DNA of 37,408 bases from Clostridia bacterium (GCA_016937975.1 JAFGVN010000112.1:1-37408); one strand, 5' to 3'; numbered from the stretch's first letter, positions 20,240 to 30,724 are shown. The notes: generated by a model from the letters alone, not told the origin. Made by a program: numbers and translations.

Positions 20240-20268
20240 ATAATATTATAAGTGCTTATTTTTGTCAA
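20240..20268 (-). promoter_or_regulatory. SigmaA promoter of groESL
   Basis: TTGACA, 17 bases, TATTAT on the minus strand. The -10 adjoins the CIRCE element, so HrcA binding would block initiation. Confidence 0.8.
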
Positions 20269-20331
20269 TAACGTTTTTTATTTTTTCTTATAAAATCAAT
20301 GCCGTCATCAATCAGCTTATTAGAAACATTC

Positions 20332-20367
20332 TAAAAAATAAAAACATCTAAGTTCATCTTAGATGTT
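20332..20367 (-). terminator. Terminator of the opp operon
   Basis: A 10-bp stem AACATCTAAG/CTTAGATGTT with a 5-base loop is followed on the minus strand by TTTTATTTTTT. It lies ~65 bases after the last membrane-protein stop. Confidence 0.8.
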
Positions 20368-20430
20368 CCATATTTCAAGAATTTTTTAAAAAACTACTTT
20401 TAAAAAAACATTCGAATTTTAAAGCCTAAA

Positions 20431-20937
20431 TTATACTATGAATAAGAGAATGATACCTGGAACAGCAAAAATAAGTGCTCCAATAAAGCAAATTCTATAA
20501 TAAAAGGGTGGAATCGGCTTTTCTTCCTTAAGCTTCATATAGGTATAATAATCCGTTTTCATTCGTTTACCAATAATAACTTTAAAGAACGTTTTTGCAC
20601 CATAAACTAATGGCGATAATATATTCATGTTATTCATCAACATCATCCAGCCAAAGAAAAACTCTAAGACTATGACTAGCCATAATGCATTGACAATCCC
20701 CATAAGCGAAGTATCATCTTGCCAAATCATTGCAAGTACAAAAATAGCAGCTGAAAGCATTAGCATAATTAGCACAGCTTTTACAAGTTTTACACGCTCA
20801 TAACGCTCATCATCTGGTATAACACTTAATCTAGGCTTTTTACTGTTTTGCTCTTCCTTTTTTTCAACTTGCTCAACAATGTCTGACTCGATATCGTTTA
20901 CAAATGTAAACATATCTTTATTCATATCTTTACTCAT
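20431..20937 (-). CDS. Small membrane protein at the end of the opp operon
   Basis: A 168-residue protein with an acidic, Lys/Glu-rich N-terminus of about 50 residues, then three or four membrane segments (AVLIMLMLSAAIFVLAMIW, LWLVIVLEFFFGWMMLM and a C-terminal ICFIGALIFAVPGIILLFIV). I do not recognise it. The AAGGAAT site and the 4-base gap after the preceding gene make it part of the opp transcript. Its membrane location, together with the two genes before it, hints at an accessory envelope complex. Confidence 0.75.
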   Translation of the reverse strand: MSKDMNKDMFTFVNDIESDIVEQVEKKEEQNSKKPRLSVIPDDERYERVKLVKAVLIMLMLSAAIFVLAMIWQDDTSLMGIVNALWLVIVLEFFFGWMMLMNNMNILSPLVYGAKTFFKVIIGKRMKTDYYTYMKLKEEKPIPPFYYRICFIGALIFAVPGIILLFIV

Positions 20938-20941
20938 CGTT

Positions 20942-21706
20942 TTATTCCTTTATGTCACATATTCTTTTACACTCATTTACCGCGAAATAAGCATATCTAT
21001 TTGGATACCAATCCTCAGGATAAAGGCCATATACCGTATTCTTTTCATCTAAATAAATATAGGTAAGATTAACTAAAGTTCGCTTTCCTGCTTGATACAG
21101 AATCGCGGTTTCAACTTCTTCCTGTGCCTTTTTATCTATTGTATCATATTTTTTGAACTGAAGAGTTATTCTTTTCGATACGTGTTCAAACATCTTATTA
21201 TTCATATAAAAGGATTGCATCCCTTGATCCACTTCATCACCATAAAAATCAAAACTTTTGTTTTTTGCTACAACAATAAATACCAAAGTTTCATCTGAAT
21301 GAGACATACCTGGTAATTTCTTATAATATTTGCATAATAATAAATGCTTCAAATCTTCTTGAGCCAACTCAAACCCATCTCGCTTTAACAAATCAATCCA
21401 CTCTGAAGTGAACAATTGTAGATTGCTTTCAAGCTCTTTAGGTTTGTTAATTAAGAGTCTCATATAATCTGAATACATTCTATTATAATACAATCTAGGC
21501 GTCATCACAAATACCAGTATTAGATATAAAATCAACAAAGGTATTAAAGCAGTGCCTAAATTTGTCATACTTACGATATCGTTCAAGTATAATATAAGAA
21601 ATGATCCCAACATTACTACTGCAGGGAAAATCAAAAGAAAGAGAATAGAATTCATCTTTCTTTTGTATTTTTTATAGTTTGCTTCTCTGTCTATTTCTCT
21701 TTCCAT
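20942..21706 (-). CDS. Membrane-anchored protein of the opp operon, unknown family
   Basis: A 254-residue protein with two adjoining membrane segments near residues 18-42 and 52-75, followed by a ~175-residue polar domain, probably cytoplasmic. I recognise no motif. The start overlaps the preceding lipoprotein gene by 16 bases and lacks its own good ribosome site, which points to translational coupling. The lipoprotein and this protein are therefore likely made in fixed ratio. Confidence 0.75.
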   Translation of the reverse strand: MEREIDREANYKKYKRKMNSILFLLIFPAVVMLGSFLILYLNDIVSMTNLGTALIPLLILYLILVFVMTPRLYYNRMYSDYMRLLINKPKELESNLQLFTSEWIDLLKRDGFELAQEDLKHLLLCKYYKKLPGMSHSDETLVFIVVAKNKSFDFYGDEVDQGMQSFYMNNKMFEHVSKRITLQFKKYDTIDKKAQEEVETAILYQAGKRTLVNLTYIYLDEKNTVYGLYPEDWYPNRYAYFAVNECKRICDIKE

Positions 21707-22488
21707 GTTGCATATAGCGTTATACGCAATTTCCTTTCAAATTTTTCTCCATTTACATAAAACTCACCTGTACCATCTCTTTTAACATTCCAACCTTCAA
21801 AGATATATTTGTCAGTATCTTGAAGTACTGGGAACTCGATGGTATCACCATAATTAACATTCATGCGATCTTCTTTCAAAGCAGGTGCATTGTCCTCAGG
21901 ATAGTTCACATTAAATTTTACATCTACAACAATTGGTTCCCAGTGTGCATATAAAGTTACATCTTCAAATACATTTGGAATTTGTAAATACCCTTTATCG
22001 CCTGGAAGAGTTGCAACTTTACCGTTCTCATCCTTCCACTCATAAGTATACCATGAAACAAATGCAAAACCTTCTTGTACAGGTAATGGAAGTACTGCAA
22101 ACTCGCCTCCTCGGAATGACTTAACATAATCCTCAGAGGTCATATTACCACCATTTAAGACATACTCTATTTCAAAAATTGCTGGTTCCCAATCTGCATA
22201 AAGTACCATAGATTCATTGCCTAAAGTATCCTTTTCAAAATCCCAAACCTCATTCTTGTAATAATCTTTATACCATCCAATAAAGGTATAGCCATCTCTT
22301 GTAGGAACTTCAGGTTCTTCAATTTTTTGTCCTGGCTCTAAATTTGTATAACTTGGAACCATTGATGCATTTTGATTTGCAGTAAAGAACATCACATTGA
22401 TGCTATCATCAACTTCTCTTTCATCATAACATGATGTAAGTACAGATAATGCAACTAATAAGATTAATATTAAAGTTAATTTTTTCAT
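21691..22488 (-). CDS. Lipoprotein with InlB-type B-repeats
   Basis: A 265-residue lipoprotein (lipobox VLTSC, Cys20). The mature part is three Listeria/Bacteroides-type B-repeats (Flg_new family), each built as Pro-x-x-x-Gly-aromatic-x-F-x-x-W ... L-Y-A-x-W. Clear cases are [13 protein letters not shown] with MVLYADWEP, and [13 protein letters not shown] with VTLYAHWEP. Such repeats are beta-grasp-like surface modules used for adhesion or spacing. The gene overlaps oppF by 4 bases (ATGA) and carries the same module type as the N-terminus of the operon's own OppA. Confidence 0.85.
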   Translation of the reverse strand: MKKLTLILILLVALSVLTSCYDEREVDDSINVMFFTANQNASMVPSYTNLEPGQKIEEPEVPTRDGYTFIGWYKDYYKNEVWDFEKDTLGNESMVLYADWEPAIFEIEYVLNGGNMTSEDYVKSFRGGEFAVLPLPVQEGFAFVSWYTYEWKDENGKVATLPGDKGYLQIPNVFEDVTLYAHWEPIVVDVKFNVNYPEDNAPALKEDRMNVNYGDTIEFPVLQDTDKYIFEGWNVKRDGTGEFYVNGEKFERKLRITLYATWKEK

Positions 22489-24350
22489 TGTACATCACCT
22501 AGTCCTTCTGTAGTCTCAAAATATTCTTTCTTAATTTGCTCGAATTCAGCGTTATTTACAAAGATCGAGTGTCCTGGAACAATCTCTCTTAATACTGGCA
22601 TATCATGTCGATAATCATGGGCAGTCGCAGGATTGTAGTCAATTTTAATTCTATTCTTTTCATAATCAGGGTCAGGTTGTGGTACAGCTGATAAAAGAGA
22701 TTTGGTATAAGGATGCATTGGATTATTAAATAACTCTTCTGAATCTGCCATCTCTACAATTCTACCATAATACATTACTGCAATTCTATCACAAAAGAAT
22801 CTAACAACGGATAAGTCATGGGCAATAAACATAATAGTTAAACCCAATTCGTCCTTAAGATTATGAAGTAAGTTAATAACCTGTGCTCTAATTGAAACAT
22901 CAAGTGCACTAATTGGTTCATCTGCAATAACAAAATCAGGATCCATGATAAGCGCTCTAGCTATACCAATTCTTTGACGTTGACCACCACTAAATTCGTG
23001 AGGATATCTCGTTGCATAACTACTTTGTAAACCTACTTTTTCAAGCATTTCAGCAACTTTATCTTTGATTTGATCTTTCGTATATCCACCTTTAATTACC
23101 AAACCTTCACCAATAATTTCTTCTACTGTATGTCTAGGATTTAATGAAGATATTGGATCTTGAAAGATCATTTGCATTTTTCTTGAAGTCTCAAGAGCTG
23201 CTTGAGATTTATTTACTTCTTTATATTCTGTAATTTTATTTCTTAGTTTGTTAATTTCTTCTTTTTGCCAGTTACTAATTTCTTTTTTCTGAATTTCCAG
23301 TTCAGCCAAATCAACACCTAGGTCGTTGTTACTAGGTACTTTTGAAACAGCTTCCTTAGCTTTTTTCTTCAATTCAGCAATACTGTTCTTAGACTTATTA
23401 ATCTCTTCTTTTTGTTTAGATTTTTCGTCGCTAATAGTCTTCTTAATTGCAGTTGCATTTGGTTTTTTTAACTTTGCTAAACTATCTTTATAAAGTTTTT
23501 TCTCTGCAGCAATTTGATTTTTCTTTTCTGCAGTTAAAGCTTTAATCTCATGATTAGCAGTTGATTTCGAAGAAATTTTGCCTTCTGCTTCAGCAATTAA
23601 AGGTTTATATTTTTCTTCTAGTTCTCTAAAGATCTCATCATAATGCGCTTTAAGATCTTTCAGTCTTTGTTCAATAACATCTTTCTCAAGTGCTGCAGAC
23701 GATTTTAGACCATCTGTTTTACGACTAAAACCTAATTTGTTTCTTGATACTTCTTGCTTATATTCTTCTTCAACAGCGTTAATAGTAGTGCTTTTAACCT
23801 TTTCAACAGCAAGATTATATCTATGCTCAATTTTAGCAACTTCTAACTCATAAGAATTCTTAATTCTATATGATTCGTTACGATAATCATCTAATGGTTT
23901 TCTTAATTCTTTGAGTTTTTCTTTATGTTCTGCTTTTAATTGTTTTAATTGATATTCTGCATCGATTAAATTATATTTTAATTCTTCATTGATGGTATGA
24001 ACGCCTTCTGCATGTTTATCAACTTCAATCAAGCGCTTTTTTGCTTCTTTTTTTACTTCTTCGATTTGTCTTTCAATGCCTTTGTATCCAGCTGAAATAA
24101 TATCGCCGTTTAACTTTACAGTACCTTCAGTTGCGCTGTAAAGTTTCATTACAGTACGACCTGTAGTTGTTTTACCACAACCTGATTCTCCAACCACACC
24201 AAACACTTCACGTTCATAAACATTGAATGACACACCGTCTACTGCAGGTACAATAAGTTTATTCTTACCTGTACCTGACGTAAAGTGCTTTTTGAGATTA
24301 TCCACCTCTAAAACAACTTTTCTATTGTCTATAACATGATTATTTTCCAT
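22485..24350 (-). CDS. oppF: Oligopeptide ABC transporter ATPase OppF with coiled-coil insert
   Basis: The second ATPase of the oligopeptide importer, 621 residues against about 310-330 in classical OppF. Walker [11 protein letters not shown] lies at about 53-62. From ~92 to ~388 there is an insert of nearly 300 residues, rich in Lys and Glu, with coiled-coil character. The fold then resumes with the Q-loop [12 protein letters not shown] (~394), signature [15 protein letters not shown] (~453), Walker [15 protein letters not shown] and switch His in [10 protein letters not shown]-terminal [14 protein letters not shown] is typical of the Opp/Dpp ATPases. All catalytic residues are intact, so the insert is a tolerated added domain. 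Long OppF proteins are known in mollicutes. It overlaps oppD by 11 bases. Confidence 0.94.
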   Translation of the reverse strand: MENNHVIDNRKVVLEVDNLKKHFTSGTGKNKLIVPAVDGVSFNVYEREVFGVVGESGCGKTTTGRTVMKLYSATEGTVKLNGDIISAGYKGIERQIEEVKKEAKKRLIEVDKHAEGVHTINEELKYNLIDAEYQLKQLKAEHKEKLKELRKPLDDYRNESYRIKNSYELEVAKIEHRYNLAVEKVKSTTINAVEEEYKQEVSRNKLGFSRKTDGLKSSAALEKDVIEQRLKDLKAHYDEIFRELEEKYKPLIAEAEGKISSKSTANHEIKALTAEKKNQIAAEKKLYKDSLAKLKKPNATAIKKTISDEKSKQKEEINKSKNSIAELKKKAKEAVSKVPSNNDLGVDLAELEIQKKEISNWQKEEINKLRNKITEYKEVNKSQAALETSRKMQMIFQDPISSLNPRHTVEEIIGEGLVIKGGYTKDQIKDKVAEMLEKVGLQSSYATRYPHEFSGGQRQRIGIARALIMDPDFVIADEPISALDVSIRAQVINLLHNLKDELGLTIMFIAHDLSVVRFFCDRIAVMYYGRIVEMADSEELFNNPMHPYTKSLLSAVPQPDPDYEKNRIKIDYNPATAHDYRHDMPVLREIVPGHSIFVNNAEFEQIKKEYFETTEGLGDVQ

Positions 24351-25380
24351 AATGTAACTTACCTCTATTCTCCCTTAGTCTTATTGTAGCTTCAGGTAAC
24401 TGAACCTTTGGTGCATCAGGATGTAAAAGCCATGTAGCAGCATAGTGTGTATCAGTAACCTTAAACATAGGCGGTTGTTCCTCAAAGTCTATTTTCATAG
24501 CGTACTTATTACGAGGTGCAAACGCATCACCTTTCGGTGGGAAAATCATATTAGGTGGTGTTCCTGAAATTGCATCAAGATGTTTTGAAGTTGCAAGGTT
24601 TGGCATTGATGACAATAAAGCCCACGTATAAGGATGTTTTGGGTCATAGAAAATCTCTTCCGTATTTCCATATTCAACAATTTTACCTGCATACATTACA
24701 GCAACTCTATCAGCAACGTTTGCAACTACACCTAAGTCATGTGTAATAAATATAATTGATAATTCTCTTTGTAATTTAAGTTCGTTGATTAACTCAAGAA
24801 TCTTACCTTGTATGGTAACGTCTAAAGCAGTTGTTGGTTCGTCACAAATAAGAATTTCTGCATTGTTCGCTAGAGCTATTGCAATAACAATTCTTTGTCT
24901 CATACCACCTGAAAATTGATGTGGATATTGATTAAATCTTTTTTCTGGTTCACTGATGCCAACACGAGTTAACAATTCAATAACTCTCTCTTTAGCCATT
25001 GCTTTCGGCATTCCTTGTTTGTTGATTAATGCTTCTGCAATCTGTTTTCCTACTGGTTGTATTGGATTTAATGAACTCATTGGATCCTGGAAAATCATAG
25101 AGATTTTACTGCCTCTAATGCTATGCATCGCTTCTTCATCAACTTGAGTAAGATCAAGACCATCGAAATTGATCTCACCGCTCTCATAAATACTATTTCC
25201 TGCTAGAAGTCCTAAAATAGTTTTGGCAGAAACACTTTTACCAGAACCAGACTCGCCAACGATTGCTAATGTTTCGCCTTTATATAAGTCAAAGGATACA
25301 CCTCTAATTGCATGGAGGATACCATATTGAGTTTTAAACGAGATTGCTAAATCTTTTACTTCTAATACTTTTTGTTTCAT
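24340..25380 (-). CDS. oppD: Oligopeptide ABC transporter ATPase OppD
   Basis: The first ATPase of the importer, 346 residues, a standard length. Walker [20 protein letters not shown]-loop [19 protein letters not shown], signature [15 protein letters not shown], Walker [15 protein letters not shown] and the His of [15 protein letters not shown] are present. The C-terminal oligopeptide/dipeptide transporter extension ([14 protein letters not shown]) is present, but the usual Cys cluster that may bind iron-sulfur is missing. Its start overlaps the oppC stop (TAATG). Confidence 0.95.
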   Translation of the reverse strand: MKQKVLEVKDLAISFKTQYGILHAIRGVSFDLYKGETLAIVGESGSGKSVSAKTILGLLAGNSIYESGEINFDGLDLTQVDEEAMHSIRGSKISMIFQDPMSSLNPIQPVGKQIAEALINKQGMPKAMAKERVIELLTRVGISEPEKRFNQYPHQFSGGMRQRIVIAIALANNAEILICDEPTTALDVTIQGKILELINELKLQRELSIIFITHDLGVVANVADRVAVMYAGKIVEYGNTEEIFYDPKHPYTWALLSSMPNLATSKHLDAISGTPPNMIFPPKGDAFAPRNKYAMKIDFEEQPPMFKVTDTHYAATWLLHPDAPKVQLPEATIRLRENRGKLHYGK

Positions 25381-26795
25381 TATTCAACCCCCCTTAATGA
25401 TGGATTAAATGCATCTCTTAGTCCATTACCAAACAAGTTGAATGCGATCATTAATATTGAAATATATACAGCTGGGAACAACAATAGATGTGGATGTTGC
25501 ATCATCACAGCTTGACCTTTCTGAATTAACATACCTACACTCGTTACATTTGCATATTGAATGATATTTAAGAATGAGAATGTTGCTTCAGTAAAAACAA
25601 ATATTGGTATCGAAAGTGCTAAACCTGTTACAATATATCCTAAAGTGTTCGGGAAGATATGTTTGAACATTATACGAGCATCACTAGCACCTAAGGTTTT
25701 AGCAGCAAAAACATACTCACGGTTCTTAAATCTGTAGAACTGCATTCTGCCAGTTCGATAGTTTCCAATCCATCCTGTTGCAGTAAAGGCCACAACAATT
25801 ACCCATGTTGCACTACCAAATCTAATTGTAAGTAGAGTTAAAAGTGATAAAAATGGAATTGAAGAAATAATTTCAACCAATCTATCCATTATTAAGTCAA
25901 ATACACCACCATAATAACCTACTGTTGAACCAATTGTTAATCCGACAATTGCATTAATAGATACAACACATAATGCCATTATTAACGAAATTCTAGCACC
26001 TAACCATAAATCTGTGAATAAATCTCCACCTTTATCGGTTGTACCAAACCAGAAATAAACACTACTTGGATCACTTGTACCAAGTGATGACTTAAACTGA
26101 TTTATTCTTACAATGTACTGAAAGAACGGTTTATCTGGATCATCAGGGTTTTGAGTTTCAAGAATTTGAAGAATATCAATAATTGTATTGTTCTTTATTT
26201 CTACATCAAACTCTTCCTGATTAAGGGTTCTTTTGACTTCTGCTAAAGGATCATTATTGGTGCCATTGATTTCATTTTGACTAATGATACTGTAATATCT
26301 CTCTGGTTTATATGAACTGATATAATTCGTATATTTATAGTGATCAACTACAACCTCTAACATATTTACATCTGCATAGGCAGGATCTTCTGGATTGTCG
26401 ATTAAAGCTTGTGGCATTCCAGAAAGTATAATACCTTGTCCCATTTCATTGGTATACATATCTAATAAAAATTGCTTACCAGCTTGAATAGTTTTAGTAC
26501 CATCAAAGATTCCTAATTTTTCAATAACAGGGATTCTTGGAACTAAGTTACCTAATCGACTGGCTTCAATTGGATCTTCATTAACTAAATCATATCCTCT
26601 CATATATGGACCAACAACAACAAAGAACATAATAACGCATATAATAATAAATGCGACGAAAGAAGCTTTATTCTTCTTGAATCTGTTCCATGAATCCTGA
26701 TAATAACCAATACGTTTTGATTCAAGGGAAACATCAACTATCTCTTTATCATCTTCATATACGAGGACTAAATCTTTTTTGTTTATATTCATCAT
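25380..26795 (-). CDS. oppC: Oligopeptide ABC transporter permease OppC with enlarged outer loop
   Basis: A 471-residue permease, longer than the usual ~300. A first membrane segment (~44-64) is followed by about 190 hydrophilic residues, likely outside the cell, ending in YFWFGTTDKGGDLFTDL. Five more segments follow, with the EAA loop YVFAAKTLGASDARIMFKHI and the C-terminal GNGLRDAFNPSL typical of OppC/DppC. The ATG overlaps the oppB TGA. The long loop may contact OppA. Confidence 0.94.
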   Translation of the reverse strand: MMNINKKDLVLVYEDDKEIVDVSLESKRIGYYQDSWNRFKKNKASFVAFIIICVIMFFVVVGPYMRGYDLVNEDPIEASRLGNLVPRIPVIEKLGIFDGTKTIQAGKQFLLDMYTNEMGQGIILSGMPQALIDNPEDPAYADVNMLEVVVDHYKYTNYISSYKPERYYSIISQNEINGTNNDPLAEVKRTLNQEEFDVEIKNNTIIDILQILETQNPDDPDKPFFQYIVRINQFKSSLGTSDPSSVYFWFGTTDKGGDLFTDLWLGARISLIMALCVVSINAIVGLTIGSTVGYYGGVFDLIMDRLVEIISSIPFLSLLTLLTIRFGSATWVIVVAFTATGWIGNYRTGRMQFYRFKNREYVFAAKTLGASDARIMFKHIFPNTLGYIVTGLALSIPIFVFTEATFSFLNIIQYANVTSVGMLIQKGQAVMMQHPHLLLFPAVYISILMIAFNLFGNGLRDAFNPSLRGVE

Positions 26796-27757
26796 GATAG
26801 TTTTCCACTCCCAACTCGCATTCTCGGATCAAATAGTGTATAAGAAACATCTGCTAGTATTGCTGAGGTAAGGGTTAAAAATTGACCAAATGCATTGATC
26901 AGCATTAGTAATGCATAATCTCGCCCATTGAATGCTGCAAGATACATTCTTCCTGTACCATCAACACGGAAGATCTTCTCAGTAATAAGACCACCATCTA
27001 GGATCCCGATAATTCCAATAAATATACCTGGTAAAATAGGCACCAATGCATTACGCAATGCATGTCCGAATACTGCTTGCTTTTGTGTTAAACCTTTTGA
27101 TCTAGCAAGAAGCATATAATCCAATGTCATCTGTTCTGTTAATTCAGCACGAACATAACGTGCCATACCTGGAATACTTACTACTGTTAAAACGATAACT
27201 GGTAGGATATATGTAGAAATACCATACCAAAATCCTAGTTCTGTAAATTCAGAGGCTGTTGCAATTTTATAATCAGGTGCAAGATGCCATTTCCAGTAGA
27301 AAAAGTATTGTGAGAGAACTGCGACAACAAAAAACGGAATAGATATAAAGACCATAATCCATACAGATATCACTGTATCTTGCCATTTATTCTTTTTTAT
27401 TGCAGCGTAAACACCAATTATAATCGCAAGAGGTACCGATAAGAAATACGGTACAATATTAATTTTAATCGATGCAGGAATCTTCTTGAAATATGCTTCA
27501 GAAACGTCTCTATTCATAATATGTGAATATCCGAAATTTCCTTCTGTAAATATGTTTTTAATCCATAACCCAAACTGAACAATAATTGGTTCGTTCCAAC
27601 CTTCTTTTTCTGCAAGCTGTTCATACCACTCATTACCTACTCCAGGACTTGGAACAAAGTTATCAGGCATTAGCTTAATAAAGAAAAAGAATAAAAATAT
27701 TGTTATGATAAAGGTTATGAACATAAGTCCCATTCTTTTCATCAAATATTTAATCAA
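26792..27757 (-). CDS. oppB: Oligopeptide ABC transporter permease OppB
   Basis: A 321-residue permease with six membrane segments and the OppB motifs YVRAELTEQMTLDYMLLARS and GLTQKQAVFGHALRNALVPI, ending YTLFDPRMRVG. The start codon is TTG, supported by GAGGAG 9 bases upstream; the next ATG would cut into the first segment. It follows oppA after a strong hairpin and leads the coupled block oppB-oppC-oppD-oppF. Confidence 0.95.
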   Translation of the reverse strand: MIKYLMKRMGLMFITFIITIFLFFFFIKLMPDNFVPSPGVGNEWYEQLAEKEGWNEPIIVQFGLWIKNIFTEGNFGYSHIMNRDVSEAYFKKIPASIKINIVPYFLSVPLAIIIGVYAAIKKNKWQDTVISVWIMVFISIPFFVVAVLSQYFFYWKWHLAPDYKIATASEFTELGFWYGISTYILPVIVLTVVSIPGMARYVRAELTEQMTLDYMLLARSKGLTQKQAVFGHALRNALVPILPGIFIGIIGILDGGLITEKIFRVDGTGRMYLAAFNGRDYALLMLINAFGQFLTLTSAILADVSYTLFDPRMRVGSGKLS

Positions 27758-27935
27758 AGTTTATTTCTCCTCTAAGTCGCAGTTTTACATAATATCACCA
27801 TTCGCCTTAGCTAATGACATAAAAGTAAAATCATAATATTCCCCAAAAAAATCACTATGTACTATTTTTGATGAGCAATGCATCTTCATCAAAAACTTTA
27901 ACTGTTTCTCATAAAATTTATAACAATTTTTACAT

Positions 27936-27975
27936 AAAAATCCCACGTTCATAAGAACGAACATGGGATTTTTTA
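27936..27975 (-). terminator. Hairpin between oppA and oppB
   Basis: A stem of about 15 bp, AAAAATCCCATGTTC/GAACGTGGGATTTTT (one wobble), with a loop of about 8 bases lies 30 bases after the oppA stop. As oppB follows on the same strand with no strong promoter seen, it is probably a partial terminator or mRNA stabiliser that raises OppA over the permease. Confidence 0.7.
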
Positions 27976-28004
27976 TTTAATATTAATTACTTGAAGTAAA
28001 CATC

Positions 28005-30674
28005 TTACTCCATAAAATCAGGGTCTGTATTTAAGAAACGATATCTACCTGATCCCCATTGGAAAGCACTTGAATATGAAGGCCATTCGATTACAACGTT
28101 ATCAGCATATACGGTTGCAGATGAACGAGTAACTGTAGGGATAAGTGTCATGTGTTCGAAGAATACTTTTTCAAGCTCTGCTAAGTAGTTGTAAATATCA
28201 TTTGAAGCGCCAGCAAATGGTTCAGAAGCTGTACCATCCCAAGGTGTATCTTCATTAATAACTACCATAGAAAGATCTGAAACTGTACCTCTATAGATAC
28301 CAGCTGGTTTACCATCAGCTTCTTTTAACCAGTTGTAAATCTTAATATGTCCTTCAAGAGCGTCTTCTTCCATAGAATCAAGACCAAGTTCTTCTAAATA
28401 ATTCCAAGTATTTGTTAAATCAATTTCGATTTCAGCGTTAGCATATGCGCCTAAACCATCTTCTGTAGAAACGTCATGTGGTTGTGATAAGCCTAAGAAA
28501 CCACCACCGATCCAGTCCCCGAAGAAAGCAATTGCAGGATATTGCCATTGCGCACCTGTTGAAGAACCAAAACCAACACTTGAAAGTACAATGTCAAAGT
28601 TCCAAGCAGCTACTTGAGCTTGTTGTGCTTCACCTTCACTGTAAACGATATCTAAGATAAATCTTTCGCCATCAACGTTAAACAATTCTTCATAAGAAGC
28701 TTTGATATGCTCAACTAAGTTCTTAGAGAAATCATCATTCTCAGAAATGAATTTTAGTGTTACAGGTCCTTCATTACCTTCAGCTATCCAGTTATCATAT
28801 GCTGTGTTAAATAGGTTTAAAGCTAAATCAGGAACATAACCTTCTGTATCAGGGTTGATGTTTAAGTCATCTAATACAGACATATGTTGAGGTGATTCTG
28901 AGTAATAGAATACGTCTTGATTGTATGCTTTAGTATCCAATGGAATTGGTAATAATGAAGCTGTGTTTGGTGCATAAACATTGTTTGCATAGTAGCTTCT
29001 GTCGAAACCATAGAATAATGCTTGTCTAAATGTTTTATCAAATAAAATAGTTGGATGCTCATATGGATCTTCTTCAATTTGAGAAGCCGCAACGTTTGTG
29101 ATTAAGTATTGTGGATATCCACCCCACTCTTTGTACAAGTTGTCATATTCAGCATATTCTGCATAGTAATCTTGACTTAAACCAGCAACTGAAAGTTTAC
29201 CAGCCTTAAATAATTCCATTCTTGTATCAATACTATCAACAATTTCAATTACTCTTGATTTGTAGTTGATTGTATCTCTTCTTACATAGTCATAGTTTTT
29301 GTTGAAAACTAATTTTTGGTTTTCATCCCATGTTTTAATGATGTATGCACCATAAGAAACATAAGGATAATCAGGAGTACCATAAGCAGCATCTTCTTTT
29401 TGTGAAGTTAACGATGCTTCAAAAGCTTCTTTATGAATTAATCTGAAGCTGTTTGCAAAAGTTACAGCTTGACTTTGTGATACTGGTTCGTAGAAAGTAA
29501 GTTTAAATGAATAATCATCTAAAGCTTCAAAACCAACATCTTCCCAAGTTACATCTCTCATATTGCCATCAGCATCAGCAATTTGAGTTTGTGTAAAGTA
29601 TTCATAAGCATTAAGGATTGGAGCTCCACCTTTATTAGATTCTGTTTTGTAGAAAATTGTAGCTCTAAAGTTGTTTAACACTGGATCAATGAATTGTTGA
29701 AGTGTATATTCATAATCTGCAGTTGTGATTGCTTTACCATCTTCATACTTCATATCCGGTCTAATGTAGAATGTCCACTCAGTATCTTTGATTGCAGGAG
29801 CGCCTTCACGGTCATATTTACCTTCAGCAGTTAAATGCTCATCGCCTTCTGAGTCAACAGGAAATCTTGTAGCACCAACTAAAGTAACGATATAATCAAG
29901 GGCTTCAATTGAAACTTCATTAGAAGCGAATTTTGAGAAATCACCAGGGTATGCTGCAATTCCTTGTTCAATTGCCTTATCCCAGTCAACTTCAGTTGTA
30001 TCTGAATATAAAGCTGTTGACATTAAATTAATAAAATCATTTTCATGACTCCATTGGTAAATCAATGGATTAAGTTTTAATTGAGTACTTGCATCAATAG
30101 CCGATACATAAGTTACTTCTGGAGCATAATCAACGTCTTTAGAGTTGATTGGTTCCCAGTATGCATATAATGTAGTTGATTCAGTTACATTGTAAGGGAA
30201 TTCAACTGGTTGAGTTAACCAAGTTAAACCTCTTTTAGTTGTAAACCAACCACCAAATCTGTAACCTTCACGAGTAGGATCAGCAGGTGCACTTACATCG
30301 CCACCATTTTCACCTACTAATACTGTTTCAACAGTACCAAGTCTTGTATCAAAACTTACAACTGTATTTACAGTCCATTGTGCATATAATGTTATATCAG
30401 CTTCTACTGCTGTTGTAAAATCATATACATTGTTACCTTCTGCGTCAGTTGTCCAAGCAACAAAACTGTTTGCTTTACCTTCTACTGCATCTTTTGTAGG
30501 TACAGCAGGTTCAGCAACAGGTTGACCTTTTTCAACTTTAACATTTTCAATACTGCTTCCGCCTTGTGTGTCAAATGTTACTGTAAACTCACTCGGTGAA
30601 CAAGCAGCAAATGAAGCAATTATTAGTACAATAACTAGCATTAGCCCCATAGGTCTGAAAAAATTATTTTTCAT
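28005..30674 (-). CDS. oppA: Oligopeptide-binding lipoprotein OppA with N-terminal B-repeats
   Basis: An 889-residue peptide-binding lipoprotein, larger than the usual ~550-600. The lipobox SFAAC gives lipid-Cys25. Two InlB/Flg_new B-repeats follow (about 30-95 and 104-175), marked by ADITLYAQW and REGYRFGGWFTT...TTLYAYWEP. Then comes a family-5 solute-binding fold, with PDMKYEDGKAITTADYEYTL, FRQALFYGFDRSYYAN and a closing W-rich end. The repeats would lift the binding domain from the membrane or help hold surface material. The ribosome site is only fair (AGGGAA). A perfect dyad sits between its promoter and start. Confidence 0.93.
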   Translation of the reverse strand: MKNNFFRPMGLMLVIVLIIASFAACSPSEFTVTFDTQGGSSIENVKVEKGQPVAEPAVPTKDAVEGKANSFVAWTTDAEGNNVYDFTTAVEADITLYAQWTVNTVVSFDTRLGTVETVLVGENGGDVSAPADPTREGYRFGGWFTTKRGLTWLTQPVEFPYNVTESTTLYAYWEPINSKDVDYAPEVTYVSAIDASTQLKLNPLIYQWSHENDFINLMSTALYSDTTEVDWDKAIEQGIAAYPGDFSKFASNEVSIEALDYIVTLVGATRFPVDSEGDEHLTAEGKYDREGAPAIKDTEWTFYIRPDMKYEDGKAITTADYEYTLQQFIDPVLNNFRATIFYKTESNKGGAPILNAYEYFTQTQIADADGNMRDVTWEDVGFEALDDYSFKLTFYEPVSQSQAVTFANSFRLIHKEAFEASLTSQKEDAAYGTPDYPYVSYGAYIIKTWDENQKLVFNKNYDYVRRDTINYKSRVIEIVDSIDTRMELFKAGKLSVAGLSQDYYAEYAEYDNLYKEWGGYPQYLITNVAASQIEEDPYEHPTILFDKTFRQALFYGFDRSYYANNVYAPNTASLLPIPLDTKAYNQDVFYYSESPQHMSVLDDLNINPDTEGYVPDLALNLFNTAYDNWIAEGNEGPVTLKFISENDDFSKNLVEHIKASYEELFNVDGERFILDIVYSEGEAQQAQVAAWNFDIVLSSVGFGSSTGAQWQYPAIAFFGDWIGGGFLGLSQPHDVSTEDGLGAYANAEIEIDLTNTWNYLEELGLDSMEEDALEGHIKIYNWLKEADGKPAGIYRGTVSDLSMVVINEDTPWDGTASEPFAGASNDIYNYLAELEKVFFEHMTLIPTVTRSSATVYADNVVIEWPSYSSAFQWGSGRYRFLNTDPDFME

Positions 30675-30687
30675 AACTTCATTCCCT

Positions 30688-30710
30688 GTATGATTTAAGC
30701 CTTATCATAC
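30688..30710. promoter_or_regulatory. Dyad operator or leader hairpin of oppA
   Basis: GTATGAT, nine bases, ATCATAC: a perfect 7-bp inverted repeat with inner AAG/CTT pairing. It lies between the promoter and the ribosome site, so a repressor or an RNA stem there would control the opp operon. The regulator is unknown. Confidence 0.6.
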
Positions 30711-30724
30711 GTCCCTTTCTATAT

